Position numbers and translations under genes: made by a program
Assembly: GCF_964275005.1 (NCBI RefSeq)
Contig: NC_092703.1
Coordinates: 1,849,001 to 1,913,000, forward strand
From: Diadema setosum
Taxonomy: Eukaryota > Echinodermata > Echinoidea > Diadematoida > Diadematidae
Length of the DNA stretch: 64,000 bases
Reading direction: 5' to 3'
Shown here: positions 23,332-35,784 of the stretch, piece after piece
How positions within the stretch are numbered: position 1 is the stretch's first letter
Layout of the letters: each line of letters opens with the position of its first letter
The notes under the pieces: generated by a model
Seen by the model: only the letters and a program-made list of their open reading frames with translations
Told to the model about the DNA's origin: nothing
The model's database searches: none

Positions 23332-26300
23332 TTCCTCTCTAGTGCTTCTACCATTTCCACATCATTTCCATTTAATGATTAGGATGTATTTTATTGTCAT
23401 GGTAATTTACACGTCAGCGTTATTCAAGTTTGAACAAAACCTGAAACCTGAGGGCTGAAAGCATAGAGGTGGGTGAGGGGTGCATGTTGGCCTTTTTGTG
23501 GGTGTGTGTGGGTTTTCTCGCAAATGGCCTCTATTCTTTTTTTCTTTTCTTTTTTTGAGAACCAATGAAATATGCCCCGTTTGTTTTGAGCAAATTATCT
23601 ATTAATAATGTCCCCGTTTTGCGGGTTTTTTACGAGATTGTGTTTAAAAAAAAAAGTGGATTTCGTTTCCTTGGTTAAAAGAGTTACAATGTAAGTTTGA
23701 CATTAGATTGTACAATGTTTGTGTTATTGCATTTTATCTGTATATAGTGTAAGATTGACGTTATTTTGTACAATGTTTGTGTATAATGCAGTTTGTCTTT
23801 GTATAGTGTTTTGTTTTTGTTTCTATGAACGTTCCTGTTTCTGTGATATGAAATTGAACGAAATTCGAATAAAGAATTATCAACAAAAGTGTTATGAACA
23901 TGCGCGATACAGTTGTTTCCACTGTCCAACCCGGAAGGAGACGTTATCTCACCGTTCGCGTTGCAGATCTAAAGCTTGCATATATTATGATTATTGTATA
24001 CTGAAGACGTATCTTGTGTCGGTTGCATGGCTTTCGTTTTGAATCATTACAAAAAAAAATAACAATTCCAATCAAATCAGCACTATACGAAACAATAATC
24101 TTCATGTCTACGTATCATCGATTAAGATTTCCACCAAAACATATCAAGAATATTGTAGACATCTCAATAATAATACGCAACATAAAGGAATTACTTGTTT
24201 CCTCCGAACAGTTTCCGAATCAAGAGGGGAAAGATGGGGGGGTGAAGGGGAGATACTATTCCACCAAATCACGTTGAGAGAATATTCACTTATTCATTTT
24301 CTTTGGGGGGAAGTTTTGTTAAAGGTCCAGTTTACCTTTGGGAGCAGTGATTTCAAAAATTTTCAAGATATCATATTTGATGCATATGTGTAGGTCTGTT
24401 GTATCATAAAACATCCTACCATATGAAATATTTGCAATAAAACCTAAAATATAAGGAGATATCAGGGTTTTTCTCAATAAACCGTAACTGTATACGGTTT
24501 AGTCTGGAAATTTTTTTATTATAACTATTGTTCACATTTTGTGTATTTAACAACACTTAACATCGATTATACGGATTCAAATTTTGACAGTGGTTGTTTC
24601 TATCCCTAACTCACATTTTAGAACTATTTTATAGCACTAATGCTTTCATCTGCAAATGGTAAATTATGCCTTTAAAGAGATCGTCTAGTTTTGGCTGAGA
24701 CCTAACTTTGTGCTTCTAACATTTTTGGTGAGATAATGAGAAACCTCTTATGAAATATGAAAGAGCGTGTAAATCCAAGAGAAATTCAGCGTTTATTTGA
24801 CGAAAATTGGTTTTGAAATGGCTGAGATATCAAAAACAGAGCATTCCTAATAAAAGTGGGATCCACCTGTTATTACGATTGTTGTTGTTGTTTTTTTTTT
24901 ACTTTGTTCTTGGATGTCTCAGACATTCCATAACCGATTTTCATCAAATAAATTTTGAATTCCTCGTCTAGAATTATAATGGTATGCTCTAACAGTGTCT
25001 GTACCATAAGCAATAAGTGGTTTCTTGGTGTCTCGCAAAACGTTAAGAGACAATCCTCATCTCCACCAATGCTATACCATCCCTTTAATGTCATTGTTTA
25101 GGGAAAATGCAAACGTTTAAATGTACTCACTGATTTGGAATGGGATTTGCGGGGTTAAAAGTGTTGAACCCGTGTTTCGAATGCGGTCCAGATGCCACTC
25201 TACATTAACCGCGTCGGTGAAGTGGTAGGAATTCCGTTCGATTTCGTAGCCCCACTCTCGAACCTGTTCGACGACGGACATGCAATGGAGGGCGGTATGT
25301 GATAATTATAATGATAGAAATAATAATGATAGTATTAATAATAGTAATGATGATAATGATAATAATAATTTGTTAATAAAAATAATAATAACAATAACAA
25401 TAAATATTATAATGATAACAATGATACATTTGTAAAGCCGATAATAAGCACATGCTTCTCTTTGCGCTGTACAATTCAGATACAAAAGTATACAAAATAA
25501 TAAACAAATGACAAACAAGTGTAATTTCATTTCATTCATTTCATTTTACCACGGATAAAAAAGCCCAATCAGCAAATGTTGTTTTTCAATGGGGCTGTGA
25601 ATCAATGTACATAAATCATATTAACATGATAAGAAATGATTTAAATAAAAACAAACAAAAACATCGATATTTGTTGCATTACATCCACAAAGTAAGGTTT
25701 AACATAATAATTTTCATAACACAAATCTACACAATAATCACAGAATGAACATAAATATAACAAAATATAAATCATAAATATAAACTTATATCTGAAAATA
25801 AGATTAAATCAAAAATAATATACAAACCATATCAGAGTATAATAATCAACATTACAATGATTAACAAAAGGGGTACTGAATGATTATCTTAATCAAGGAA
25901 GACAGAAAAGGTGGGTTTTAAGAATGAATTTGAAATTTGCAAAATTGATGGTTTTACAGTTGATGAGTTTTATCGCAAATCTCTATTTTTGTTACGTTGA
26001 GATATTTGAGATTAAAGCTGGTAAAAAAAAACAACAAAGAAAATAACAAGAAAATACAGGATATTTTTTATTATAAGATGGCTAAGTAATTTCCAGCTTG
26101 TTGATTGGTCAAAGCGTACCACGTGATCATTCGCGAAAAGTGTCTATCCCTGCACGCCCGTGGGATTTTCGCGCACCCAAATTGTCTAATGCACGGTTAC
26201 TAGTATTCAGCACAAGCTGGGATAATCTCGGAGAAAGCCTACTCTGGACCATTTTCCAACGGTAAGTACAATTTCAAAATCTTTGATATTTGATTTATTT

Positions 26301-29300
26301 CATTATTTCTTTCTCATACAAGGTATATTCACCTCGCGTTTGAAATTACTTAGCCATCTTATAAAAGGAATAACGCATTTTCCCGTCGTTGTTCAGCGAT
26401 ATGCAGTGCACTCGAGGTTTCTTCTTCGCATGCACACTCCACACTCGCCTCTGGCTCGTGTGGAGTGCGCATGCTCAGAAGAAACCTCTCGTGCACTGCA
26501 TACTCGCTAAACAACTCCGCGGAATGCGTTATTCCTATACCATAACTTCTAGAATATCCCTTGTTGATGGACTTACTTTGAAATGTTTAAACCTGGACCT
26601 TAACACATTTTGCAATACAACTCTTCAGTTGTAAATCAGATTGGTAAAGAAGAAAAAGGTACAACTAAATTGTTCCATACGATCATGGGGGGAGCAATTG
26701 TTTGAGCTTGGTTAAAAAGATAAGGAAATTTATTGTTATACGTTGACATGGATTAACTTCGATAAAGTAGGGCAAGACAATGAACTATTCATTCTTACCA
26801 TAAATAACATGGAAACTATTAAAAAAAAAACACGATCTCCTGATGTGACAAAAACTTATACATTAAAGAAATATGTTATGCTTCATATCTTAGGTCCACC
26901 AACCACAAGACAAGCAGTCAGTAAGAAAAAAAAACAGTGTAACTATCTCTTGGCTTAAGAAATTCCACAAGAGTGGATGAAAACTTGCTATAGAAACCTA
27001 CCTGCTGTTGTACTGGATGAAAACCATTTGTGCAAGATTGCGTGGTAGATTAACAATGCTAACTTTTGGCTTTTCGGCGTAAAAACGTGCCTACATTTCA
27101 CATTTTATTATATTTATCATTTGATTTTCCAAGTAAGATAATCTGCAATGGTGACACATTGTGTTTGTTTTTGCAGAAATTAAAAAAGGAAGGAAACATT
27201 TTCATGGTTCTCACTTCTTCAGCACACTCCGTTGTCATCTGAACAACGGCCATGAACATGAGACTTTCCGTGGTGCGGACCACCTTAGCTGTGTCCTTAC
27301 ATTCGTCATTCTTTTCCAACTTCTTCGGCAATTTGTCAAGGGATTTCTTGTTCTGTTCATAGAAGAGGAAAACATAAAACATGTTATCAGAAGAACATAA
27401 CATGATATTCATAAATTATAACATTATGGCCATATCAATATTTTTCATAATTTCGCTTTTTTTTTAGATTTATGTTCCATTTCTTATTTCCCCAGTTCCC
27501 CGCACTTTTTGTAGCTGTAATCTCTTCACCCCCTCTATCTCCCTTCCCTCAGAGGTACCCCGGTAATTCAAACTTTGTCTTTTCAGTGGGGACCTCCACT
27601 TCTTTTTTTCGCAGAGTGTGTAATTACGATTGTATGTCTCTTTTCAGTACCTGATCACATAGACATGAACATGATGGTATCTCTGGCTTGGCTGGTTATG
27701 TATAAATTATCAACGACACGCATTTCAAATTTCACCGATTTCTTTGTACATTCTGTTGAAAGAAAAATGAAAATAAAGTTTGGATCATTGCATTATACAG
27801 TTTATTATCATCTATAGTTAAAGAAATAACAGGTGACACATAGTAAATGTTCAAGGACGGACACACGTTGCCTTGCAATTGTATGATCTGATAACAAGTT
27901 GTTGGTAACCGAATGAAACTAAAATGATAATGTATCACTCATGACATTCAAGGAAACAAGTAAATCCATGAATTGATAAATCGAAAACAAGCAGGAAAAA
28001 ATAGACTACGTCGTTATAAAAAAAAAATCAGGTGACACATGTAAGATATACGGTTCAGACATGTGATGTATATGAGATTCATCCCAATACGATTTATATC
28101 GTTATTACTATATTTAAGCATGTATGATACCTTCTTTAACCACAACAGTATGAATACCGTGAATATAATGTTTTAGACATCGTTGTCTTCCATACGTTTC
28201 AATGCAAAATGAAATTGAAGAATATTCTACATATCAAACTTAGGTTTCCATTATTTTGTCTTGCATTCTTAACTTGTATCCAGGTTATCATCTTTCTATA
28301 TTACCCAGCACATTGGTCTTTTTTCTGCATTTTCTTATCTTAATCAGGTAAATATGTAAGGTTTGAATGCTAGGTCTGAATGTAAGGTTTAATTGCAATA
28401 TTCTGTGTATGTCTCCTTAGCGGATATCATGTATTATTTAATTTTGTTATATTTGATATATATTTTCATCGAGAAATATGGAAACGAAATTTAAATTTAA
28501 ATTTAAAAACCGATCGGTACGTTTTTATCGAAAAAAGAGATATTTGGGATGAATGCTGCTGAAACAAAGAGAAAACGATTAGGATACTTGTCATATTTAA
28601 TAATATCTTTAAAAACAAATGATTATGTGAGAGCGCAGTATATCAATGATTCGATTTCATTTTTTTTTTTTACTTGCTATCTGACCATGACTTTACTTAA
28701 AAACTTTGAAAAATTCGTTTTTCTGTTTTTGCATTCAAACTCATTATAATACGGCCGTTTAAAAGTAACGTGTAGTCCTGTTAAAGATACTATTTTCTCA
28801 CAATCATGGTATGTGATATAAAATCTTCTCACAATCAAGATGTGATTATAATTCACCTTTGCTGTGACGAGGTAGCGAGAGTGAATCATGTCCTCATCGT
28901 ACTGGTCATCGCTTTCACACACCCAATCACATTCTTCTTCTGAAGAATGGGATACGCCGCCCTCCACCGTCCTCGTCATGGCCAGGCTGATTTTCAATCC
29001 AATGACAAAACGTAATTCATTCATCTATTTTATCATCACGCAGGCACTTGCTTCAGCCACAAGCTGTTCTTCATCTAGTCCGTGCATCTTAAAACAGTTG
29101 CATAACATGATACAAGAACATACAGGAACATTATTATACACAGATCATACAAAAAAAAAAAAATATATATATATATATATATACAATAAAAATACAAAAC
29201 AACACCAAAAAAACAACAACATCCACCACCCAAGATTACATATCAAAGCATTTCTGTTTCCGTTCTCAGATTTCTGATAACAGTTACATTATGTCTGTCT

Positions 29301-30142
29301 AAAGATATTACGAAATGTCTGTCAGTTAGACACATGCCATGCCTGTGCGATTTTTTTTCAACCCAGTGAGTATGAGAAGAAAATGCTCGGCTCTGGCTCA
29401 AAATAAACATAGGAGTTTCATTTTATTTAAAACGGAATAATCAAACTTTGACGTGATTTTCTACCTAAAGGAGAAACTACCTTATGTTTAAGGGTAGGCT
29501 TTACAAGTACCCAGATCTTTGCCGTTTTAGTGCTCGTGCCATTCAAATTGCTTTTATATACGTAACATGTTGATAAAGATTACCTGGGCTATACAAATTT
29601 TGAATTCATACAAATTTTGTTAACTTGCAAACATCCAAGAAACGACATTGAACGAGACGGAATGTATTGTTTTTACACCCAAAACAATCGCCAAACTCTT
29701 GCATTGTGAGTCTTATCATTATCGAATCAGAGTACATATAAATGCACCCTACCTGATGCTATCATCAGTAGCAGGGAGATAAATCTCTAAGATTGATGAT
29801 TGCTTATAAGAACAGACATACCAGTACGAATAGGTTTGCTGTCATAAAACTTAGATTAATTATGAAGGTGTGGGTATACCCATTTCTTTTAAATTTCTAT
29901 ACATTAATCCCTCTAACAAAGATCGAACCTCTCTTAATACAAAGAGTAGAAATTACCGTATGATCCATATTTACTTTACTCTGAACTTACTCCTTTGGTC
30001 TTGTCCAATTTCTTCTCCAACTACCACTCGAAACATTCCGATATCAAATATAAGATGAGAGACAAAACTGAATTCCAGATGAACATTCTTACCAAGATAG
30101 CAACACAGTTGCGATGACGAATTCTTTTACAGATGACTTCAT
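17749..30142 (-). CDS. Secreted proteinase K-like serine protease (S8), gene B, nine exons
   Basis: Exons in reading order: 30142-30093, 28986-28857, 27352-27215, 25263-25131, 23076-22952, 22549-22402, 21363-21173, 19542-19362, 17906-17749. All introns are GT-AG and the joined frame is 417 residues. Exon 1 gives the start [16 protein letters not shown], a hydrophobic leader. Residues ~18-150 form an acidic then inhibitor-I9-like propeptide, including RNSYHF. The catalytic domain has Asp164 in FVLDTG, His201 in DPNGHGT, the oxyanion Asn290 in SAGND and Ser358 in SGTSFSAP. Paired cysteines include DKC, TQC, DAC and GGC, the last two in positions shared with gene A. The family cleaves peptide bonds in secreted or lysosomal settings, and the propeptide normally inhibits it until removed. 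Introns carry microsatellites (19654-20305), two family 1 MITEs, one family 2 MITE and other foldbacks. Intron 3 also holds T-rich and A-rich DNA near 25530 that may be a LINE 3' remnant. Substrate and tissue are unknown. Confidence 0.93.
19654..19751. repeat. (CT)n followed by (TA)n microsatellite in gene B intron 7
   Basis: About 17 CT units are followed by a short spacer and about 25 TA/GTA units. Frames of the YIYIYI type here are artefacts. Confidence 0.9.
19958..20102. repeat. (GA)n and (TA)n microsatellite in gene B intron 7
   Basis: GAGAGACAGAGAGAGACAGAG is followed by long TA tracts interrupted by GTA. A further (TA)n tract lies at 20272-20305. Confidence 0.9.
20725..21132. mobile_element. 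TTAA foldback MITE, family 1, copy 2 (gene B intron 7)
   Basis: It is flanked by TTAA at 20721-20724 and 21133-21136, giving a 408-bp element. The left arm carries GGTTGAGATGAGAGTTCAGA and the right arm its mirrored form ending ACCATCTC. The centre is the AATCCTAATAAAAGG / CCTAATTAGGATT inverted repeat. It ends 40 bases downstream of the exon 7 splice donor, so it lies just inside the intron. Confidence 0.88.
24323..24671. mobile_element. TTAA MITE, family 2, copy 1 (gene B intron 4)
   Basis: A 349-bp element flanked by TTAA (24319-24322 and 24672-24675). It starts AGGTCCAGTTTACCTTTGGG and closes AATGGTAAATTATGCCT, with weaker terminal inversion than family 1. A clear second copy is at 35785-36156, sharing phrases such as CATCCTACCAT, CAATAAA.CC.AAAATATAAG and GACGGTTTAGTCT-like words. 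No protein frame is present. Confidence 0.82.
24676..25084. mobile_element. TTAA foldback MITE, family 1, copy 3 (gene B intron 4)
   Basis: It is flanked by TTAA at 24672-24675 and 25085-25088, giving 409 bp. It opens AGAGATCGTCTAGTTTTGGC and closes ATGCTATACCATCCCT, with the family's central CCTAATAAAAGTGGGA hairpin. Its left TTAA is also the right TTAA of the family 2 element, so the two are exactly back to back. It ends 46 bases inside intron 4 from the exon 4 donor. Confidence 0.88.
26071..26364. mobile_element. Inverted-repeat element with TTATAAGATGGCTAAG ends (gene B intron 3)
   Basis: TTATAAGATGGCTAAGTAAT at the left is repeated in exact reverse complement at the right (26341-26364), about 24 matching bases. 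The 294-bp span has no coding frame. It is probably a MITE; the target duplication is unclear because the flanks are AT-rich. Confidence 0.7.
26366..26536. repeat. 171-bp long-stem hairpin (gene B intron 3)
   Basis: The left arm AGGAATAACGCATT...GCAGTGCACTCGAGG and the right arm pair over about 75 bases with few mismatches, ending GCGTTATTCCT. The loop is about 15 bases around CTCTGGCTCG. It begins one base after the preceding inverted-repeat element, so the two may be nested or one composite element. Confidence 0.75.
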
Positions 30143-31094
30143 TTTGGCTAGCAAGATTGCCGTCAGAATGAAGAACGCTATCGGGATGCAAGATGCTCTC
30201 CTTGAAATTATTCGATTTTTACTGTGCAGCAAAAGAACTTTTCTCGAAGAACTCAGTGTGTCACGCTGGGACCTCGGTAGCTAATGACTGGGGAGATGTT
30301 CATGGTCGAAATAATTTATACTGAATCGCCAACTTTGAAACTGCTAGATTTACGAAAAACGTTTGTCCATTCTTCCCCTGGGCGTGACAACATGAATAAA
30401 AGGGCGACCTTCATTTTGTCAGTATGAATGATATCGTGCGGAGACAGATGTATCGGGTATCTATTTGCTCCTATCAAAAAGATAATGTTGGGACAACGCT
30501 GTCAAATAGAATGTATGTTTATCTTAAATTTGAAAGAAACAATGAAGTGATATCACGATTCATTCCAAAACTGGTGTACGTTGTAAATCAAATTGTAACC
30601 TAAATCCCATTCCTTTTCGTGTACCGAGTTATGTTTTGTTGACTGTAATAGTATCATGATCCCGTGACAAAATAATGAATAATTTCGACATGTCTCTTTT
30701 AGACACTAAATTTACTTTTGAAAAAAAAAATAAAAAACAAGCGTCATGCAATTAAAAGGAATGGATAGGATACAAAGAACCATGTAGTTCATTTTCCTGT
30801 TTTTATTTCATCATTTATTTGTCAATGATGTTACCGGTGTAAATGAAAAGGCAGGATGTTATTGAAATACGTAGAGAAACGTGAAACTGAACAATCAAGA
30901 AGGAACTTTGTTTTCCTCTTTTAACTCCCAACATCAACTAAAGAAAGAAAGTAGAGATGAATTCTGGACACATAATATATTGATAGAGAGATGAGGTAAG
31001 CAATAGGCAGATAATTCTGTCAGATAAAGCTATAAACGTGTAGATGAGTATATAGAGTCAGATAGACAGAGATAGATAGATAGATAGATAGATG

Positions 31095-31159
<65 letters not shown>

Positions 31160-31228
31160 ATGAATAAATGATGGATAGCTGGCTGTATGATACATTCAAT
31201 GATAGGTGCATACATGTAGATATATAGG

Positions 31229-31296
<68 letters not shown>

Positions 31297-31301
31297 AAGT
31301 C

Positions 31302-31342
<41 letters not shown>

Positions 31343-31849
31343 AAACGTATTCCTTGCTACCTGGGTATTGCTATAGGCAGTTGAGGAATATTCGACAGGT
31401 TTTATCATACTATACCGACTATTAAATTTACAGTGTTTGTAAAAGTCAGAATGTGGTCGAATAAAGCTGCGGTGAGTCTGTCACTTGGAATTTTAGGGAA
31501 AATAATATTCTTATCTGTTATATTCTTATATTCCTTTCTTATCTTTACTGAAATTGATACAGCTATCATGATGATTATCAGTTCCACGCCGGCTAGTATG
31601 ATTCATACAATTATCATGATTATCATCATTTGTGCATCATGAGTAGTCAAGGTGGAATAAATAGTCAACGATATGATTCAATGTGGTAAACCATCCTATA
31701 TGAAAGAATAATAATAAGACAACCAAATAGACATTCAACGTGTTCATTCCGTAGCAGTGGTTTAGATACAGAGCCTATGTGTCACAGTACTAACCTGTTC
31801 ATACGTATGGTTGTGAAATTTGGGCATATTTGACTCATTGGCAAAGAAA
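30143..31849. other. Upstream flank of gene B and (GATA)n-rich DNA
   Basis: No TATA box could be assigned for gene B. Long GATA/TAGA tracts lie at about 31068-31156 and 31223-31296, followed by an AAAG run to about 31335. The YLSIYLSI-type frames there are artefacts. No other gene is seen. Confidence 0.5.
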
Positions 31850-32099
31850 TGAAGAGTTTGTTTGCAAAAACCGATAAGTCCATTTTTGAAGATTTTGAAG
31901 TACGGTCTTTGTCATAAAGTACAAAATAGTACCTTTTAAATGATGTATTGGTCACTACAAATAATGGTATATTTTCTTAAGTTATGGTCAAAAGAAGCAA
32001 CAATTTTCTTATTATTCTCCTTATTTTTCATGACCTTTAATCGCAAATATCTCCATTTGGCAAATATGGACTTATCGGTTTTTGCAAACAAACTCTTCA
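31850..32099. mobile_element. MITE with 34-bp terminal inverted repeats
   Basis: TGAAGAGTTTGTTTGCAAAA at the left continues through ACCGATAAGTCCAT and is matched exactly in reverse complement at the right end, about 34 bp. The interior (~180 bp) is AT-rich without a frame. AAAT occurs at both outer boundaries (31847-31850 and 32099-32102) and could be the target duplication. Confidence 0.85.
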
Positions 32100-32102
32100 A
32101 AT

Positions 32103-34317
32103 GGTTAAGGAAGTGATAGAGTTGCAAAAAGTAACTTTTCTTCTGTTTTTCAACAGGAAAAGGAAGGATGGAGATATACAACAAACATTCCTAGCAACAG
32201 GCTTTCATCATGTTAGTGAAGAGCTAGGATTACAGGGGCATGCAAACAAAGCAGAAAATCAACATAGCTCTGTCAGAGCTGCTGGATATATTCGAGGCTG
32301 TGTTCTTGTCACGAAATATTTGCATGTCGGGTGACGCATTTCACAACTGATGCTACATGACGACGTGCCGGTGCGGCTACGCTGACGTTCTTCAAACATT
32401 GTTATATTAAAGACCTGTAATTATAATATTCATCTTCATTTCCGATTGTTGTTCCAGAATCTACATGATGGGTACGAAAAATGTATTGTGTAGTAGGGGA
32501 AGACGGTAGGACTAATATTTTAATGTCTTTCTCGTATTTCGTGCATTATGTCATCATAATATGATATCATTAGATATGGACACTGAAGAAGTAAATAACC
32601 GCAATAAAACAAACAAACAAACAAAAATGCGAGAGCAACATAAATTTTCAATGTACTTTCTCACCTCTTAGTGGCACGCACACTGGACTTTTGATGACAA
32701 ATTCCAGGGTTCGACCTAAACAACAATTTTTAACTCCTATGACCTAACGAAGGTCAGATGATTTTGGAGGGATGATGATTGAAAAACACGCAAAAAGACA
32801 CTATCTAATATACATCAATGAATTTGCAGCGGATTGTTTTTTGAAAGGGAATTAGATTGCAATGGACACACTATTTTATCAGACATTCTTCATTCAACAT
32901 GTTCAAAGTATCGTTAATGGGTAGGTTTGTTTGTTTGTTTGTTTGTTTTTTAACGCGTTGCGGCTGAACGTGTTTTACTTCTTGATCGTGTCACTGTTTG
33001 TGATTTGTGAGTTGCTGCGTAATATGTTTGTGAATTGGAATTGACATTCAATGCGTGTATTTTAAATTCGTGACTTCGGCTCCTCGCGAAATTCACGAAA
33101 ATTTCTGGTTTTAAGAACCCTAGCATTTTATTTCCATTATTGTTGAGATCAGTATCACTATTTTTCGTTGAAAAAAAAAAATAAGTGAATCGATGGATTT
33201 TTTTGTTGAAGGCTTACTGTTGGTTTAACATTTCCCTCTTATCAAATGCAATTTTATCTCACTGAGCAATCAGTGATATATAGCGTTAATGGATACGTGT
33301 GAGAGAAAATTGCATTGAGCAAAAAAAAAAAAAAAAGTGTAAAATTCTATCTGCATTAGCGATATGAAGGAGTCAAGCTTCACGTTTGTGCAAATTGCCC
33401 ATATTGCAATTTCATTGGAGTCTCACTCAATTCAGGTCCAAACATTGCCCACCTGTGAGTTCCCATGGGTAATACATTATCCATTAACTGGGATGTAATA
33501 GCATTGTAGGATACATTATGTGCCGATAATTCATAGCGCGGGGTACATGAGCCAATGTTGCTTCGAATGGGGTTATTTATGATGTCGAATGTATTGATTT
33601 ATCGATGATGTACTATGGAGTGTACTTTGTCACCTATGACTCAGTTTTCTTGCATTGTTCGGTGTTACGTAGCTTTCCTGTTGTCCGGGACAACAGCCAA
33701 TTTAGATGTGGATATAAAGTTTACATAATACTATACCAGTAATTTCTGCAGTTATACCCTTTCGCCTGGTACTTAACATAGTAATGTCGACAGATATGAA
33801 TGTCGATAGCAGATTCAAATCAACCCTAAAATAGGTGAAATAAGTACTAAAAATGTCAGTGCATGATTGCCTTTGTTTGACAAAGTTTGTCGTACAAGGA
33901 GTATGTTGAAATGCGTCAAAATTTTAGGAAACTTCTCGTCTTATCATTGTTTTTATTTTCATTAACTGTAATAGTATTCTAATGGTCTTTTCAGTGTGTG
34001 CACTGGTAGTCCAAAGAGACGTGATACTTTTGGAAGCTACCCCCTCCTCCGCCCCCCCCCCCCCCGATCCCACTCATTTATTTCTACAACAGAACTGATG
34101 ATAATGTATGGTTGATTATTTGTATATAGTTGTTGATTTATATGCTTGTTTTCCAAATTCATGAAATTCTTCCGTCGAGATGATTTACGTCGATGCAGGG
34201 TAATTTGCCAATATAAATTATTATGTTGTTTTTGATAATTGTAAAACGCTTCAAAACATGTTTACATCAAGCGCTATATAAATATTTCATGTTATTATTA
34301 TTATCATTATTATTATT
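32103..34317. other. Intergenic DNA, no gene seen
   Basis: Only a short imperfect hairpin around 33248-33322 (GCAATTTTATCTCA against TGAGAGAAAATTGC), simple runs and a C-run at 34056-34066 were noted. The 77-codon frame at 32101-32334 overlaps the MITE end and has no family features. Confidence 0.5.
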
Positions 34318-34345
34318 ATCATCATCATCATCATCATCATCATCA

Positions 34346-35213
34346 TTCAATTCAATTTCAATTCAATTCAAATGATTTTATTTCCATATAGAATAAAACA
34401 GTAACATACATAACGCTTACATGAGTACATAATATCTAAAGGAACTTTGAATCAAATATACGTTTCAACAAAACATGAATAAAATTTTTATAATGGTATC
34501 AACTCTGGTTTGGATAAATAAGCAAGCAATACAATCTTAATTTATAACTCTGCATGGAAAAGAGGAATTCACAAGAAAAGTATAGCTTGTAAAATTTGTG
34601 AATTACTCTAGAAGGTGAGGGCATCTCAACATCCGTCAAGGACTCCATGTATAAAATTTTGATATCCCAATGTCAGGCGAAATAAAAAAAAAAATGACTA
34701 TGACAAGGACAAGAACAGAAGCAGAGACGGAACAGACAGAAACTAGAACTAAAGATAGGCATGACAAGGAAAGGGAGAGAAACAAAAGACAATGTCTACA
34801 TTCAGTTATCTGGAGAGGTCACCAAGGCATGATGAAGAACTTAAAATTCTATACAAATTTGTCTTAAAACACAAACTCGTAATAAAAATACTTAGCATTA
34901 ATTATCTATTTGTTTGTTTTCGTGAGGTGACAAAAGATTTTTTTTTTTCAATTTTGATTTAGAGGAAGGAAAAGTCAGAGCATCTTTTAGAGTATTATCA
35001 AGGCTGTTCCAGAACCTCGGGCCAGTGAAAACGAATGTATTTTGGGCGAGAATTGTACGTAGTAATGGTAAATGATATTCACTGGAACGTCGAGTAGGAT
35101 AACTGTGTACCGCATCATTGCGACGAAAGATTTCATCAAATATTTGTGGTAAAATATTATTACTATATTTGAACATAAATTGACCCAACTGAAATAAATA
35201 TGAACCATTTATC
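34346..35213 (-). mobile_element. 5'-truncated LINE copy, second member of the family
   Basis: The minus frame at 34898-35188 carries HSYPTRRSSEYHLPLLRTIL followed by AQNTFVFTGPRFWNSL, the same C-terminal polyprotein signature as the copies at 8405 and 54720. The 3' end lies at the low-coordinate side and is marked by TTCAA/ATTCA pentamers (34346-34374), next to a CAT microsatellite at 34318-34345. The catalytic domains are absent through 5' truncation. Confidence 0.8.
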
Positions 35214-35460
35214 TTTGATAATTAATTAAATTATGATTATTGTCATCATCATCATGATCATCATCTCCATCATCATTTATACTTGTGGGTCAACATGGTC
35301 AAGAGGGACATTGCTGCCAATCTAATGACCAAGCCTGGAGACCAGACCAGATTGAGATCCATAATCTCCTGCTTAGACTTACAGTATAATGTGCCAAGAT
35401 GACCAGAAATCTACATTAAGTAAACAAAGCGGCGACTTCCCATACAGTATGTCCCTCTCC

Positions 35461-35486
<26 letters not shown>
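35461..35486. repeat. Poly-A tract
   Basis: An uninterrupted A-run of about 26 bases after CTCTCC. It could be a retroposon tail, but no body was recognised upstream. Confidence 0.7.
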
Positions 35487-35491
<5 letters not shown>

Positions 35492-35693
35492 TCAGATTTC
35501 CGCATTGATAACTTTCAATATGATTAAACTGTCTGATGCTATTTCAGGGTCTAAAAATGTAACATCTTACGTATATTTTGCAGGAAACCTCATTCAATTT
35601 CGATAGGTGGTCACAGATAGATGTGGATTGTTATAAAACATGTCATGGGCCTTTTTTTTTTCTAAGTTTAGCACTTGGATGATCTTCAGTTCA

Positions 35694-35770
35694 GTTCAGT
35701 TCAGTTTTTATTTCTGCATTTCAAAATCAATACAAATCAACAAATCAACAGAATACTTACATAGATCTTG
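35694..35770 (-). mobile_element. Short LINE 3'-end fragment with (TTCAG)n tail
   Basis: Four TTCAG units are followed by TTTTTATTTCTGC and AATCAATACAAATCAACAAA. That order matches the 3' end of the large LINE at 54735-54780 (TTTATTTTCTGCAAATCAAT), so this is probably an extremely 5'-truncated copy on the minus strand. Confidence 0.55.
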
Positions 35771-35784
35771 AAACTCCATATCAA

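Noticed and set aside
31020-31408. Repeated YLSIYLSI frames on the minus strand
   Set aside because: They are translations of the GATA microsatellite.
32101-32334. 77-codon plus-strand frame
   Set aside because: It begins at the end of a MITE and shows no homology-like features; probably chance.
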